A DNA stretch of 60,828 nucleotides from Candidatus Zixiibacteriota bacterium (GTDB lineage Bacteria > Zixibacteria > MSB-5A5 > GN15 > FEB-12): positions 1-60,828 of the forward strand of contig JBFMDV010000012.1 in the NCBI GenBank assembly GCA_040753875.1, in the 5' to 3' direction. The translations under genes and the position numbers were made by a program. Below are positions 1-8,216 of this stretch, in pieces (positions within the stretch are counted from its first letter, which is position 1; every line of letters starts with the position of its first letter). The notes below the pieces were generated by a model. The model did no database searches. It saw nothing but the letters and a program-made list of their open reading frames with translations, and was not told the origin of the DNA.

Positions 1-123
1 GGCGAATCTCTCTGGCGTTGACCGCCTCGACCGCTTCCGGATTCTTTACGAGGTCCGATTTCTCGATAGCGGACAACAACTCGCCTGTACCCTCATCCTG
101 CTAAAGCAATTTTGAGATAGGTT

Positions 124-3100
124 CTAGCGCTCGGCCGCACTTCGTCGGCCAAACACTGAGTACAACGCCGGCAACACAACCAGCGTGAGAGCGGTGGAGG
201 TAATGATGCCGCCAATGACCACGGTCGCCAGCGGCCGCTGCACTTCCGCGCCAACGCCATTCGACAACGCCATCGGTATAAACCCAAAGGCCGCCACCAG
301 AGCTGTCATCAGCACCGGGCGCAATCTCGCCAGCCCGCTTTCGCGAATGGCCATCTGCAGTTCCATTCCCTCGGATCGTAGGCGTTTAATCTGAGATACC
401 AGTACCAGACCATTGAGCACCGCTATGCCTGAGAGGGCGACAAAGCCGACACCAGCCGAGATTGAGAACGGCATGCCGCGAACGATTAATGCAATTACAC
501 CACCCAATGCCGCTAACGGCACACCTGTGAAAATGAGAATGGCGTCGCGAAAAGATGAATAGGTCCAATACAGCAGTCCGAAAATCAAGAACAGCGCCAG
601 CGGGACGACGATTGCCAGACGGCGCTGCGCGCGGATTAGATTTTCGAATTGTCCACCGAAACGCACATAGTAACCAGGTTCGAACTTGATGTCCTTGGCG
701 ATCCGTTCTCGCAGTTCCTGCACGAATGACCCGACATCGCGTCCGCGGACGTTACACTGTATAACGGCCCTCCGTTTGCCCCACTCGCGCGAGATGGTCG
801 AGTAGCCAGGGGCAAGGGAAGGAATAGTCACGCGATCCAGCGTCATTTGCACATCGCCTGATCGAAGCGGGATCCGCTGCACGTCTTCAGGCACCGAGGC
901 ATACAATGAATCCATCTTCACCGCCAGATCGAAGCGCCGCTGGCCTTCATAGACTTCGCCGACATGGATACCGCCGATGCTTTGAACGTAGGTCAGGACT
1001 TCAGAGGCCGGGACGCCGAGCCGGGACAACCGCTCCCGGTCGACAACCAACTGAAACGAGGGTTGGCCCGTCAACTGTTCGACGGAAACATCAGCGCTGC
1101 CGCGTAGCGTCTTCGCCAGCGTGGCGATCTCCTCGGCTTTTTCCTCAAGCACTTTCAGATCATCGCCGAACAGCTTGATGCCGATATCTCCGCGTATGCC
1201 GGCGATCATTTCGTTGACACGCATCTCAATCGGTTGCGTGAAGACGCGGTTTTGACCAGGAAGGTCGGAAAGTTCGACATCGAGGGCCGCGACCAACTCG
1301 TCCTGCGTTTTGACTCGCTTCCAAAGATCCCGCGGCTTGAGAGTGAGAAAGATGTCAGTCAGTTCGAGGCCCATGGGATCGGTCGCCAGCTCGGCGCTGC
1401 CGGAACGCGACCAGATATGATCAATTTCGTCTGGAAATTTTCGCAGCAGAATCCGTTCGATACGGGTGTTATCGTCAGTAGACTGTTCGACGGCGACCCC
1501 GGCCAAGCGAATCGTGTTGATGACGATACTACCTTCGCTGAGTCGCGGTATGAACTCCGTTCCGATATGATTGAAGGCGACTGTCCCTAAGCCGAGCGCG
1601 ACAATTGACGCCCCAACAACCATCAGTCGATACTTGATGGCCCAATCGAGTACCGGGCGATATAAGCGCTGAGCCAGGCGCACGACAATCGGTTCGCGCT
1701 CTTTGATCGGTTTGGTCAGCATTGTGGCGATCAGCGCCGGAATAACGGTGAAGGACATTATGAGTGAGCCAACCAGCACGAATACAACCGTCAGGGCCAT
1801 CGGGCGAAAGAGTTTTCCTTCGACGCCCTGAAGAGTCAGAATGGGCAGGTAAACGAGTATAACAATGAGTTCGCCAAAAAGGGTCGGCTTACGTACTTCC
1901 ATAATTGCTTGTTTGATAATGTCAAGACGTGACACGTGTGCGGTCATGTGACCCAGACGTCGCACGGTATTTTCAACCTGAATTACGGCGTTATCGACCG
2001 CCAGGCCGAAATCAATCGCGCCCAAGCTCATGAGACTGCCTATAATCCCCACGCGAGACATCACGTCGAAGGCAAACAGCATCGAGAGGGGAATAGCCGA
2101 TGCAACGATCAGTCCGGCCCTCACGTTGCCCAAAAACACGAAGAGGATGGTGATAACCAGCACGGCTCCGAAAAGCAAGTTGTGCTCCACAGTCTTGAGC
2201 ACGTGGTCAACCAAATCTGTACGCACATACACCGGCTTCACTTCGACGTCGGCGGGCAGACTCGCTTTGACTTCCTCGAGCTGTTTTGACAGGCGCTGAG
2301 CCACCTCGTGGGAATTCTGGCCAGTGATCAGAAATCCCAACCCTAGGACTGCTTCACCAGTGCCCTGATAGGTTGCAGCGCCACGGCGAATCTCGTGACC
2401 GACAATCACATCGGCAAAGTCGCTGATGCGGATCGGCACGCCGTTGCGAGTATCGACCACGAGCGACTCGATTTGTTCGCGACGGCTCACTGTTCCCACC
2501 CCACGGACCACCATTTGTTCGCCGCCGCGTACCATCTGACCACCCGCGACGTTACCAAGATTGTCACGGAGTATCGTAACCACCGCGGCCAAATTCAGGC
2601 CATAGTGCATGAGCCTGTTGGGATCGACCACAACCTGGTACTGCTTCTCGTAGCCGCCCCAGCTGTTGACCTCGGCGACGCCCGGGACCGATTGCAGCTG
2701 CGGTCTGATGATCCAATCCTGTACAGTACGGAGGTCGGTGGGATCGGCCGTCTTGCCGATCACTACGTATTGAAAGATCTCACCGAGACCGGTCGAGATG
2801 GGGCCGAGTTTTGGTGCCGGAATGCCGTCGGGCAGTTCGACGCTAACCAATCGCTCAGTCACCTGTTGGCGTGCCAGGTAAATATCGACAGCGTCACTGA
2901 ACACCAGCGTAACCTGCGAAAGACCAAATTTCGAGATCGAGCGAACTTCGGTCAGCCCGGTCAACCCGGAGAGTTCGCGCTCAATCGGAAAGGTTACCTG
3001 CCGCTCCAATTCTTCGGGAGACCAGCCCTCGGCTGACACGTTCACCTGTACCATGACCGGCGTTGTGTCAGGAAATGCATCGAACGGCAGATTGATGAAA

Positions 3101-3189
3101 GCCGAGACACCCAGAATGACCAGGATGACGGCCAGGCACAGCACGACAATGCGGCGCCTTATAACAAGATCAACAAGCTTTTCGAGCAT
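124..3189 (-). CDS. CusA/CzcA-type heavy-metal efflux RND transporter
   Basis: This is the inner-membrane pump subunit of a tripartite metal efflux system. It exports monovalent or divalent metal ions (Cu, Ag, Zn, Co or Cd class) from periplasm or cytoplasm, driven by protons. The 1021-residue length is normal for the HME-RND family. The N-terminal transmembrane helix is visible (LVDLVIRRRIVVLCLAVILV). The TM4 proton-relay motif DFGLAVDNAVIQVEN places acidic residues at D393 and D399. The pore-domain half-repeats and a second membrane block near residues 860-1015 are present. The start is the ATG 6 nt after the adaptor stop, so the two are co-transcribed. No TolC-type outer-membrane gene lies in the window. 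Substrate metal is not decidable from sequence alone; copper is favoured by the neighbouring copper genes (inference). Confidence 0.95.
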   Translation of the reverse strand: MLEKLVDLVIRRRIVVLCLAVILVILGVSAFINLPFDAFPDTTPVMVQVNVSAEGWSPEELERQVTFPIERELSGLTGLTEVRSISKFGLSQVTLVFSDAVDIYLARQQVTERLVSVELPDGIPAPKLGPISTGLGEIFQYVVIGKTADPTDLRTVQDWIIRPQLQSVPGVAEVNSWGGYEKQYQVVVDPNRLMHYGLNLAAVVTILRDNLGNVAGGQMVRGGEQMVVRGVGTVSRREQIESLVVDTRNGVPIRISDFADVIVGHEIRRGAATYQGTGEAVLGLGFLITGQNSHEVAQRLSKQLEEVKASLPADVEVKPVYVRTDLVDHVLKTVEHNLLFGAVLVITILFVFLGNVRAGLIVASAIPLSMLFAFDVMSRVGIIGSLMSLGAIDFGLAVDNAVIQVENTVRRLGHMTAHVSRLDIIKQAIMEVRKPTLFGELIVILVYLPILTLQGVEGKLFRPMALTVVFVLVGSLIMSFTVIPALIATMLTKPIKEREPIVVRLAQRLYRPVLDWAIKYRLMVVGASIVALGLGTVAFNHIGTEFIPRLSEGSIVINTIRLAGVAVEQSTDDNTRIERILLRKFPDEIDHIWSRSGSAELATDPMGLELTDIFLTLKPRDLWKRVKTQDELVAALDVELSDLPGQNRVFTQPIEMRVNEMIAGIRGDIGIKLFGDDLKVLEEKAEEIATLAKTLRGSADVSVEQLTGQPSFQLVVDRERLSRLGVPASEVLTYVQSIGGIHVGEVYEGQRRFDLAVKMDSLYASVPEDVQRIPLRSGDVQMTLDRVTIPSLAPGYSTISREWGKRRAVIQCNVRGRDVGSFVQELRERIAKDIKFEPGYYVRFGGQFENLIRAQRRLAIVVPLALFLIFGLLYWTYSSFRDAILIFTGVPLAALGGVIALIVRGMPFSISAGVGFVALSGIAVLNGLVLVSQIKRLRSEGMELQMAIRESGLARLRPVLMTALVAAFGFIPMALSNGVGAEVQRPLATVVIGGIITSTALTLVVLPALYSVFGRRSAAER

Positions 3190-3195
3190 GGCAAC

Positions 3196-4917
3196 TCATG
3201 ACTTGCCGCCGACATCGCAGCAACCGGCGCCGAGGCTACCCTTGCGCAATTCTGTCTTAAGCTGATAACTCCCATTTACTACCACCATGTCGCCCTCTTT
3301 CAGGCCAGATGAGACGTTGTACATGCCGCGGTCGCCGCGCGAAAGCGTAACCTTGTGGGGACGATAGCGACCGATTGCCTCCTGGACAAATACGACATTA
3401 CAACACCCTTCCCATTGCACGGCATCACGAGGAACCGCAACCTGCGTCGTTGTAGCGGAAACGGGCAGGACCAGTCGGCCGAAGCTGTGAGCTTGAAGCT
3501 CTCCAGCATTGCCGATCACTTCGGCCCTGATCGTAGCAGTTCTTGTTTGCTGATCGATGAATTGGGAGACCCAGATCACACGGCCGGTGACGCGATTAAG
3601 GGCATCGCCATCAGCAGCGAATTCAACCGGCTGATAGGTCTTGAATGCGGGGAGATCTGATTCACTCACGTTAGCTTCAATCCACAACGCCGACGGATCC
3701 CCGATGAGAGCGATGGTCGATCCGGGTTGCAGTAGCCCCCCGAGCGGCGCACTGCGGTCAAGCAGCGACGCGTCAACCGCTGCCCTCAACAGGAATCGCG
3801 AGGAAATCTTCTTGCCGTTCTCAAGAATGGTTATATCCTCGTCGTTGAGCCCGGCCGACTTGAGCAGACCCAATGTACCCGCCAGGTGCGCTTGCGCTCC
3901 TTTGCTCTCTCCGTCGATTCGCTGATGCTCTGCGGCGGAAATGAGTTCTCGCTGTTTCAAGCTGTCGGCACGGTCCTTCTCCTGTGTTTTCACGTCGGCA
4001 TCGGCTGCAGCCTCCAGGTAATCCGCTTGAAGCCTGGGCATGTCGGGCGATTCCAGCAATGCCAGCGGCTGACCCCTTTCGAGCCGCTGGCCCGGCTCAG
4101 CCAGCCAGCGCACGACCGTTGTCGGAATCGTGGTCGTGACGGCATACGATTTCGTTTCGTCGAATACGATTTCCGCCGGAGCATCGATCGAGACCGATAC
4201 CGCCACGTCGATTGCGGGAACGACATCAATTCCGGCCCGTTCAGCGGTTTCGGCTGAAGCAAATTGAATGATGGCGTCGTCGGTGGTACATTTTGCTTTG
4301 TTCCTGGGGAAGAAGACCGATGGTCTGCTGGTCTCGGTCAGGGAAGCATCCGACTTGGGTTCCTGCGGAAACGCCAGCTTGGGGTTGCAGAGTCGGTCGT
4401 GCGACTCCGGAAGCTGATGCTCATTACACCAATCACCTTTGGCCTTGAAGGCGGCGATCAGGTCGGAATGACACTGGGTGCACTCGGATTCCGGGACCAG
4501 GTGTTCTGCGCACCAGTCAGCGGCAATTTCATGTGTTTCCGTTTGGAGACTCGCCTCGGTGCCGTTCGCTTTCTCTTGTGGGAAAGAGAGGCCTGGGTGG
4601 CACAGCCGGCAGTGCGACTCGGGCAGATTGTGTTCGTTGCACCAGTCGTTCCTGGCTTTGAACTGAGCGATCAGGCTCGGTTTGCACTGGGTGCACTCGG
4701 ATTCCGGGACGCGGTGTTCGACGCACCAATCCGACCCCTTCACGGAACTGTCCGACCGTAGCTCCTTGGGATCGTGCCGGGCAGGATCGTTCGACGGGGC
4801 CGCCGCGGGGTTCTCGACAACCTTCTCAGACCTGCTCCCTCCAGCTACCATTGTCACTGTCGCGCCGATCCCAATGCCGATCAACAGCACGACCAGAAGA
4901 ATACCTGTTCGTTTCAT
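3196..4917 (-). CDS. RND efflux periplasmic adaptor (CusB/CzcB-like) with N-terminal Cys/His repeats
   Basis: This HlyD/MFP-type adaptor bridges the RND pump at 124-3189 to an outer-membrane channel. With the ATG at 4917 it has 573 residues and begins with an uncleaved or signal-type hydrophobic helix (residues 5-25). A GGAG lies 11 nt upstream; an alternative TTG at 4941 is less likely. Residues 63-181 hold four copies of a WCxEHxxPESxCxxC-like metal-binding unit. Residues about 200-560 are the classic adaptor: a lipoyl/hairpin/barrel order with VVRWLAEPGQRLERGQPLA and a coiled-coil hairpin rich in Lys, Glu and Gln. The late motif AVQWEGCCNVVFV and the C-terminal GAGCCDVGGKS add further Cys pairs. 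Family assignment is firm. Metal capture by the repeats before handover to the pump is inferred. Confidence 0.93.
   Translation of the reverse strand: MKRTGILLVVLLIGIGIGATVTMVAGGSRSEKVVENPAAAPSNDPARHDPKELRSDSSVKGSDWCVEHRVPESECTQCKPSLIAQFKARNDWCNEHNLPESHCRLCHPGLSFPQEKANGTEASLQTETHEIAADWCAEHLVPESECTQCHSDLIAAFKAKGDWCNEHQLPESHDRLCNPKLAFPQEPKSDASLTETSRPSVFFPRNKAKCTTDDAIIQFASAETAERAGIDVVPAIDVAVSVSIDAPAEIVFDETKSYAVTTTIPTTVVRWLAEPGQRLERGQPLALLESPDMPRLQADYLEAAADADVKTQEKDRADSLKQRELISAAEHQRIDGESKGAQAHLAGTLGLLKSAGLNDEDITILENGKKISSRFLLRAAVDASLLDRSAPLGGLLQPGSTIALIGDPSALWIEANVSESDLPAFKTYQPVEFAADGDALNRVTGRVIWVSQFIDQQTRTATIRAEVIGNAGELQAHSFGRLVLPVSATTTQVAVPRDAVQWEGCCNVVFVQEAIGRYRPHKVTLSRGDRGMYNVSSGLKEGDMVVVNGSYQLKTELRKGSLGAGCCDVGGKS
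4375..4731 (-). repeat. Four tandem Cys/His metal-binding repeats inside the adaptor gene
   Basis: The encoded residues 63-82, 91-110, 134-153 and 162-181 each start with DWC and follow the pattern DWCxEHx(V/L)PESxCxxC. Repeats 1 and 3 share PESECTQC; repeats 2 and 4 share WCNEH and the flanking SFPQEK/AFPQEP. This shows the array arose by duplicating a two-repeat block about 71 residues long. Repeat 4 has lost a cysteine (ESHDRLC in place of ESHCRLC), so it probably binds less well or not at all. The repeats sit between the membrane anchor and the adaptor core, in the periplasm. Confidence 0.85.
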
Positions 4918-5029
4918 AGTAACAATTTCTCCATGTAACAATCAACCGGCGACAATCGCGAACGACCGCACTACCGATTAGAATTTTCCTTGTGTTGTGG
5001 ATTATGCCCGGTTAAGGGCATGCGTTTCT

Positions 5030-5326
5030 TTATGCCGAGAAACGGGGAGGATGGTCAGGGTTGTTTTCGAGTTCTTCGATCAGAGCGAAGCTATCAGCGA
5101 TCTTGATGGTAGCCGACTCACCGATCTGGTTCGAGTGTTCGATGCGTGAGGAGACGATGGTCATCGCTTGACAGTTGCAGCGGCAGGTCAGGTAGTTACA
5201 CGTGGTATCGTCATCACAGCAATCGCCGACATGCGTGAACGACGCAAATAGCGGGAGCACCATGGCAACGGCTATTGCGAATACGGCCGTCCTGAGGAGC
5301 GGCATATATCGTCTGCTGATCAGCAT
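5030..5326 (-). CDS. Small secreted Cys-rich protein of unknown function, upstream of metal efflux genes
   Basis: About 98 residues from the ATG at 5326; an internal ATG at 5305 is an equally plausible start, since neither has a convincing ribosome-binding site. A signal-peptide-like stretch (LLRTAVFAIAVAMVLPLFAS) is followed by a cluster of six cysteines, GDCCDDDTTCNYLTCRCNCQ, and an acidic and polar tail. It is the first gene of the - strand run leading into the adaptor and RND pump, about 110 nt upstream of the adaptor start. Location and Cys density suggest periplasmic metal binding or sensing (inference). I do not recognise the family. Confidence 0.6.
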   Translation of the reverse strand: MLISRRYMPLLRTAVFAIAVAMVLPLFASFTHVGDCCDDDTTCNYLTCRCNCQAMTIVSSRIEHSNQIGESATIKIADSFALIEELENNPDHPPRFSA

Positions 5327-5337
5327 ACCTTGGGCAT

Positions 5338-5365
5338 AAGATACCAAATAGGTCAATTTAGTCAA
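5338..5365 (-). promoter_or_regulatory. Candidate sigma70-type promoter of the metal efflux operon
   Basis: Read on the - strand there is TTGACT (5360-5365), a 16-nt spacer and TATCTT (5338-5343), close to -35/-10 consensus. The -35 is part of a direct repeat, TTGACTAAATTGACC, that could be an operator. The predicted transcript would begin almost at the ATG at 5326. That would make that start nearly leaderless, or argue for the ATG at 5305. Pattern match only. Confidence 0.4.
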
Positions 5366-5595
5366 CTGGTAATGTCTGGTTTTCAAGTCCAGTAAAAGCA
5401 CGGAGCCGCCGTAGTTCCCATACAGTTCCTGGTCAGGACGGTTATGTTATGCATGCTCGATACAGGTAAGAATTCGGTATCAAAACCCCTTGCCGACTAC
5501 CGACATCGCCTCTATATTGGTCCGCAGAAAACGAGTAAACAAGGACTATGTCGCACTACTTAGTACATTTTTTCACAAACGGCAATCACTAAGCG

Positions 5596-8019
5596 ATGAC
5601 AGTCAATACCACCCAGCAGAAAACAGCCTGTTTCCACTGCGGTCAGCCCTGCCTTCAAGATACAACGGTGCAGGACGGCAATTCGTTCTGTTGCGCCGGG
5701 TGCCGGTCTGTTTACCAGCTTTTGTCGGGCGCGCGGTTAAGTCAATACTACCAGGCCGAGCAGGCTCCTGGAGTAAGACCAGCAGCGGACCGGACCGGCC
5801 GTCACGCCTATCTGGACGATGCTCAGGTTCAAGACCAACTGCTCGATTATGCAGGTGAGGCTCGCGCCCGTATCACACTTTCGATCCCGCAGATGCACTG
5901 CGCTTCGTGCGTCTGGCTGCTCGAAAACCTCTATCGGCTGGAGTCAGGTGTACTCCGTTCTGAAGTCAGTCTGCCGGACCGTCGATTGGTACTGACGTTC
6001 GATAAGCAGCGTATCAGTCTCCGGCAGATCGTCGAACTGCTCACGCGACTTGGCTACGAGCCCGAAATCAAGTTAGCGAACCTGGACCGAAAACCGGAAC
6101 GCAGAACGAACTGGCGTCTGTACGCCAGGACCGGCGTCGCAGGATTTTCGTTCGCCAATATCATGCTGTTCAGCTTTCCGGAATATTTGTCTTCCGATGG
6201 CATACAGGAAACAGGCCTCTCCCTCACGTTTAGGATCGCCAGTCTTATCCTGGCGATTCCGGTCCTGTTGTATTCGTCTGCCGATTATTTCCGTTCCGCC
6301 TTGACAGGCCTGAGGCAGCGGACTATCAATCTCGATGTGCCAATCGCGCTGGGTATCGGCATGCTGTTTCTCCGCAGCAGTTTTGACATCATCGCAGGGA
6401 TAGGCCCCGGATATCTCGACTCATTCACCGGTCTGGTGTTTTTCCTCCTGCTGGGTCGGTTGTTTCAGCAGAAAACATTCGATCGGCTCTCGTTCGACCG
6501 CGACTATCGCGCCTATTTCCCAATCTCGTGTGTGAAGCGAGCCGGCGATGCCGAGAGCACGGTACCGATCACCCAGTTGCGTCCGGGAGATCGGATACTC
6601 GTTCGCAATCAGGAGCTGGTGCCGGCCGATGCGGTCCTGATCAATGGTCAGGGGAGTATCGATTACAGCTTCGTCACCGGCGAATCTCACCCCAAAGAGT
6701 TGATCTCTGGTGACAGAGTTTATGCCGGTGGCAGGCAGACCGGTGAGGCGATCGATCTGGAGGTCATTCGCGAAGTCTCCGACAGCTATCTGATCTCACT
6801 GTGGCAGGATAGTCGCCTGGCAGCACACAATCGTCCCAGTCTGACCACATTGGCGAATAGTATTGGTAAGCACTTCATAGCCCTGGTCCTCGCTACCGCA
6901 GCAGGGGCCGCCGTGTACTGGGGATTCCACGATTCCACCCGTCTTGCCCACGTGGTGACCTCGGTGTTGATTGTTGCCTGTCCGTGTGCATTGGCGCTGG
7001 CGAGTCCGTTTGTTCTTGGGACAGCTGCCCGCATTTGGGGGGACCAGCGCTTCTTCGTGCGAACACCGCAGGTCATCGAGAATCTCTCGCAGATCGACAC
7101 TATCGTATTCGACAAGACAGGCACACTCACACAGGCTGACCGGCAGAGCGTTACGTATGAAGGCGTACCGCTCACATCGTACCAGAAGAAATGTGTGGCG
7201 GCATTGGCTCGACAATCCACGCACCCCTCCAGCCGCGTTTTGGCGCAGACGCTGCCGGCTTCGATCGAGTCAGCGGTAACCGACTTCGCCGAGATTCCGG
7301 GCAAGGGGATTTCGGGTACGGTCGACAGTCGACAGATTCGGCTCGGCAGCCGCTCCTGGGTACAGGGCGAGGGCTCTGCTGTCGACGATCCCGTGACTCC
7401 CCCTGTTGACTCGTCAGTGACATTCGTCTCTGTGGACGGTCGCGTGTTGGGCTACTATCGCTTTGAGAATGTGTATCGCGAAGGAGTGCACGTGACTATG
7501 GCCGAGCTTGGCGCAGAGTACCGACTGGCGCTGCTCTCGGGGGATGGTTCGCGTGAACGGGAACGGATGAGCGCCATTCTCGGAAGCAATGCGGAGTTAT
7601 CGTTCCAACAGTCGCCGCACGACAAGCTTGACTATATAAGTCGGCTGCATGATCGAGGACGCCAGGTACTGATGCTTGGGGATGGTCTCAACGATGCCGG
7701 AGCGCTTCGTGCCGCGACAGTCGGCGTGGCGGTAACCGAAGATTCATCGTCATTTGCCCCGGCGTGTGATGGGATACTCGAAGCTTCCTCCCTGGGGAGT
7801 CTGCCGCGCTTTCTCGCGATGGCGCGGCGGGGGCGCACCGTGATCATCGCGGCTTTCGGCCTCTCACTGATATACAACATTGTCGGCCTCGGCTTTGCCG
7901 TGAGTGGTAAATTGTCGCCACTGGTATCGGCCGTGCTCATGCCAATCAGTTCCGTTTCAGTGGTACTATTTTCGACCATCGCCACTCGGCTGGTAGCCCG
8001 AAGAGAAGGGTTGTGTTGA
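5596..8019 (+). CDS. ccoI: Copper-translocating P1B-type ATPase for cbb3 oxidase assembly
   Basis: P-type ATPase (807 residues) of the FixI/CcoI class, which moves copper across the inner membrane for the cbb3 oxidase CuB centre. Order seen: an N-terminal Cys-rich zinc-ribbon-like segment (CFHCGQPC at residues 11-18, then FCCAGC); an HMA domain with MHCASC at residues 100-105; membrane helices; the actuator motif VTGESHP; the ion-binding CPC at 462-464; the phosphorylation site DKTGTLT with D506; and the hinge GDGLNDAGA. All catalytic motifs are intact. The start is the first ATG after an in-frame TAA; no clear ribosome-binding site is visible. Its stop lies 1 nt before ccoS, and the whole oxidase operon follows, which fixes the role as CcoI rather than a general copper exporter. 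Confidence 0.93.
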   Translation: MTVNTTQQKTACFHCGQPCLQDTTVQDGNSFCCAGCRSVYQLLSGARLSQYYQAEQAPGVRPAADRTGRHAYLDDAQVQDQLLDYAGEARARITLSIPQMHCASCVWLLENLYRLESGVLRSEVSLPDRRLVLTFDKQRISLRQIVELLTRLGYEPEIKLANLDRKPERRTNWRLYARTGVAGFSFANIMLFSFPEYLSSDGIQETGLSLTFRIASLILAIPVLLYSSADYFRSALTGLRQRTINLDVPIALGIGMLFLRSSFDIIAGIGPGYLDSFTGLVFFLLLGRLFQQKTFDRLSFDRDYRAYFPISCVKRAGDAESTVPITQLRPGDRILVRNQELVPADAVLINGQGSIDYSFVTGESHPKELISGDRVYAGGRQTGEAIDLEVIREVSDSYLISLWQDSRLAAHNRPSLTTLANSIGKHFIALVLATAAGAAVYWGFHDSTRLAHVVTSVLIVACPCALALASPFVLGTAARIWGDQRFFVRTPQVIENLSQIDTIVFDKTGTLTQADRQSVTYEGVPLTSYQKKCVAALARQSTHPSSRVLAQTLPASIESAVTDFAEIPGKGISGTVDSRQIRLGSRSWVQGEGSAVDDPVTPPVDSSVTFVSVDGRVLGYYRFENVYREGVHVTMAELGAEYRLALLSGDGSRERERMSAILGSNAELSFQQSPHDKLDYISRLHDRGRQVLMLGDGLNDAGALRAATVGVAVTEDSSSFAPACDGILEASSLGSLPRFLAMARRGRTVIIAAFGLSLIYNIVGLGFAVSGKLSPLVSAVLMPISSVSVVLFSTIATRLVARREGLC

Positions 8020-8020
8020 C

Positions 8021-8194
8021 ATGAGTGTCGTACTTCTGCTCCTCCTGGCATCGGTGCTCGTAGCCGGCGGATTTCTGGTGGCGTTCCTGTGGGCGGCTCG
8101 GAGCGGGCAGTATGACGACATGGTGACGCCATCGATGCGCATGTTGTTCGACGACGACAAGCCTGGAGGGGAGACGAACAAGAAGATACAATGA
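8021..8194 (+). CDS. ccoS: cbb3 oxidase maturation protein CcoS
   Basis: A 57-residue protein with one N-terminal transmembrane helix (VVLLLLLASVLVAGGFLVAF), then LWAARSGQYDDMVTPSMRML and an acidic and lysine-rich tail. The sequence W-x-x-R-x-G-Q-Y-D-D and its length match the CcoS/FixS family, needed for cofactor insertion into cbb3 oxidase. It begins one base after the ccoI stop codon and is followed 22 nt later by ccoNO. ccoI-ccoS adjacency is standard for the family. Confidence 0.88.
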   Translation: MSVVLLLLLASVLVAGGFLVAFLWAARSGQYDDMVTPSMRMLFDDDKPGGETNKKIQ

Positions 8195-8216
8195 CTCGCC
8201 TGTGGAGATACAATAC

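Noticed and set aside
1-117. Two antisense open stretches at the left edge, one + ending near 117 and one - starting after about 100.
   Set aside because: Both have similar base composition and neither has a recognisable family in the visible 30-40 residues. Strand cannot be decided from the window.
2395-3036. 213-codon + strand frame opposite the RND gene, and similar long antisense frames elsewhere such as 37152-38123 and 55580-56395.
   Set aside because: They mirror strong conserved genes on the other strand and give no recognisable family; GC-rich coding sequence commonly leaves antisense frames open.
5466-5595. Fnr/Anr box upstream of ccoI.
   Set aside because: No TTGAT-N4-ATCAA-like sequence could be found despite the expected oxygen control of cbb3 genes.
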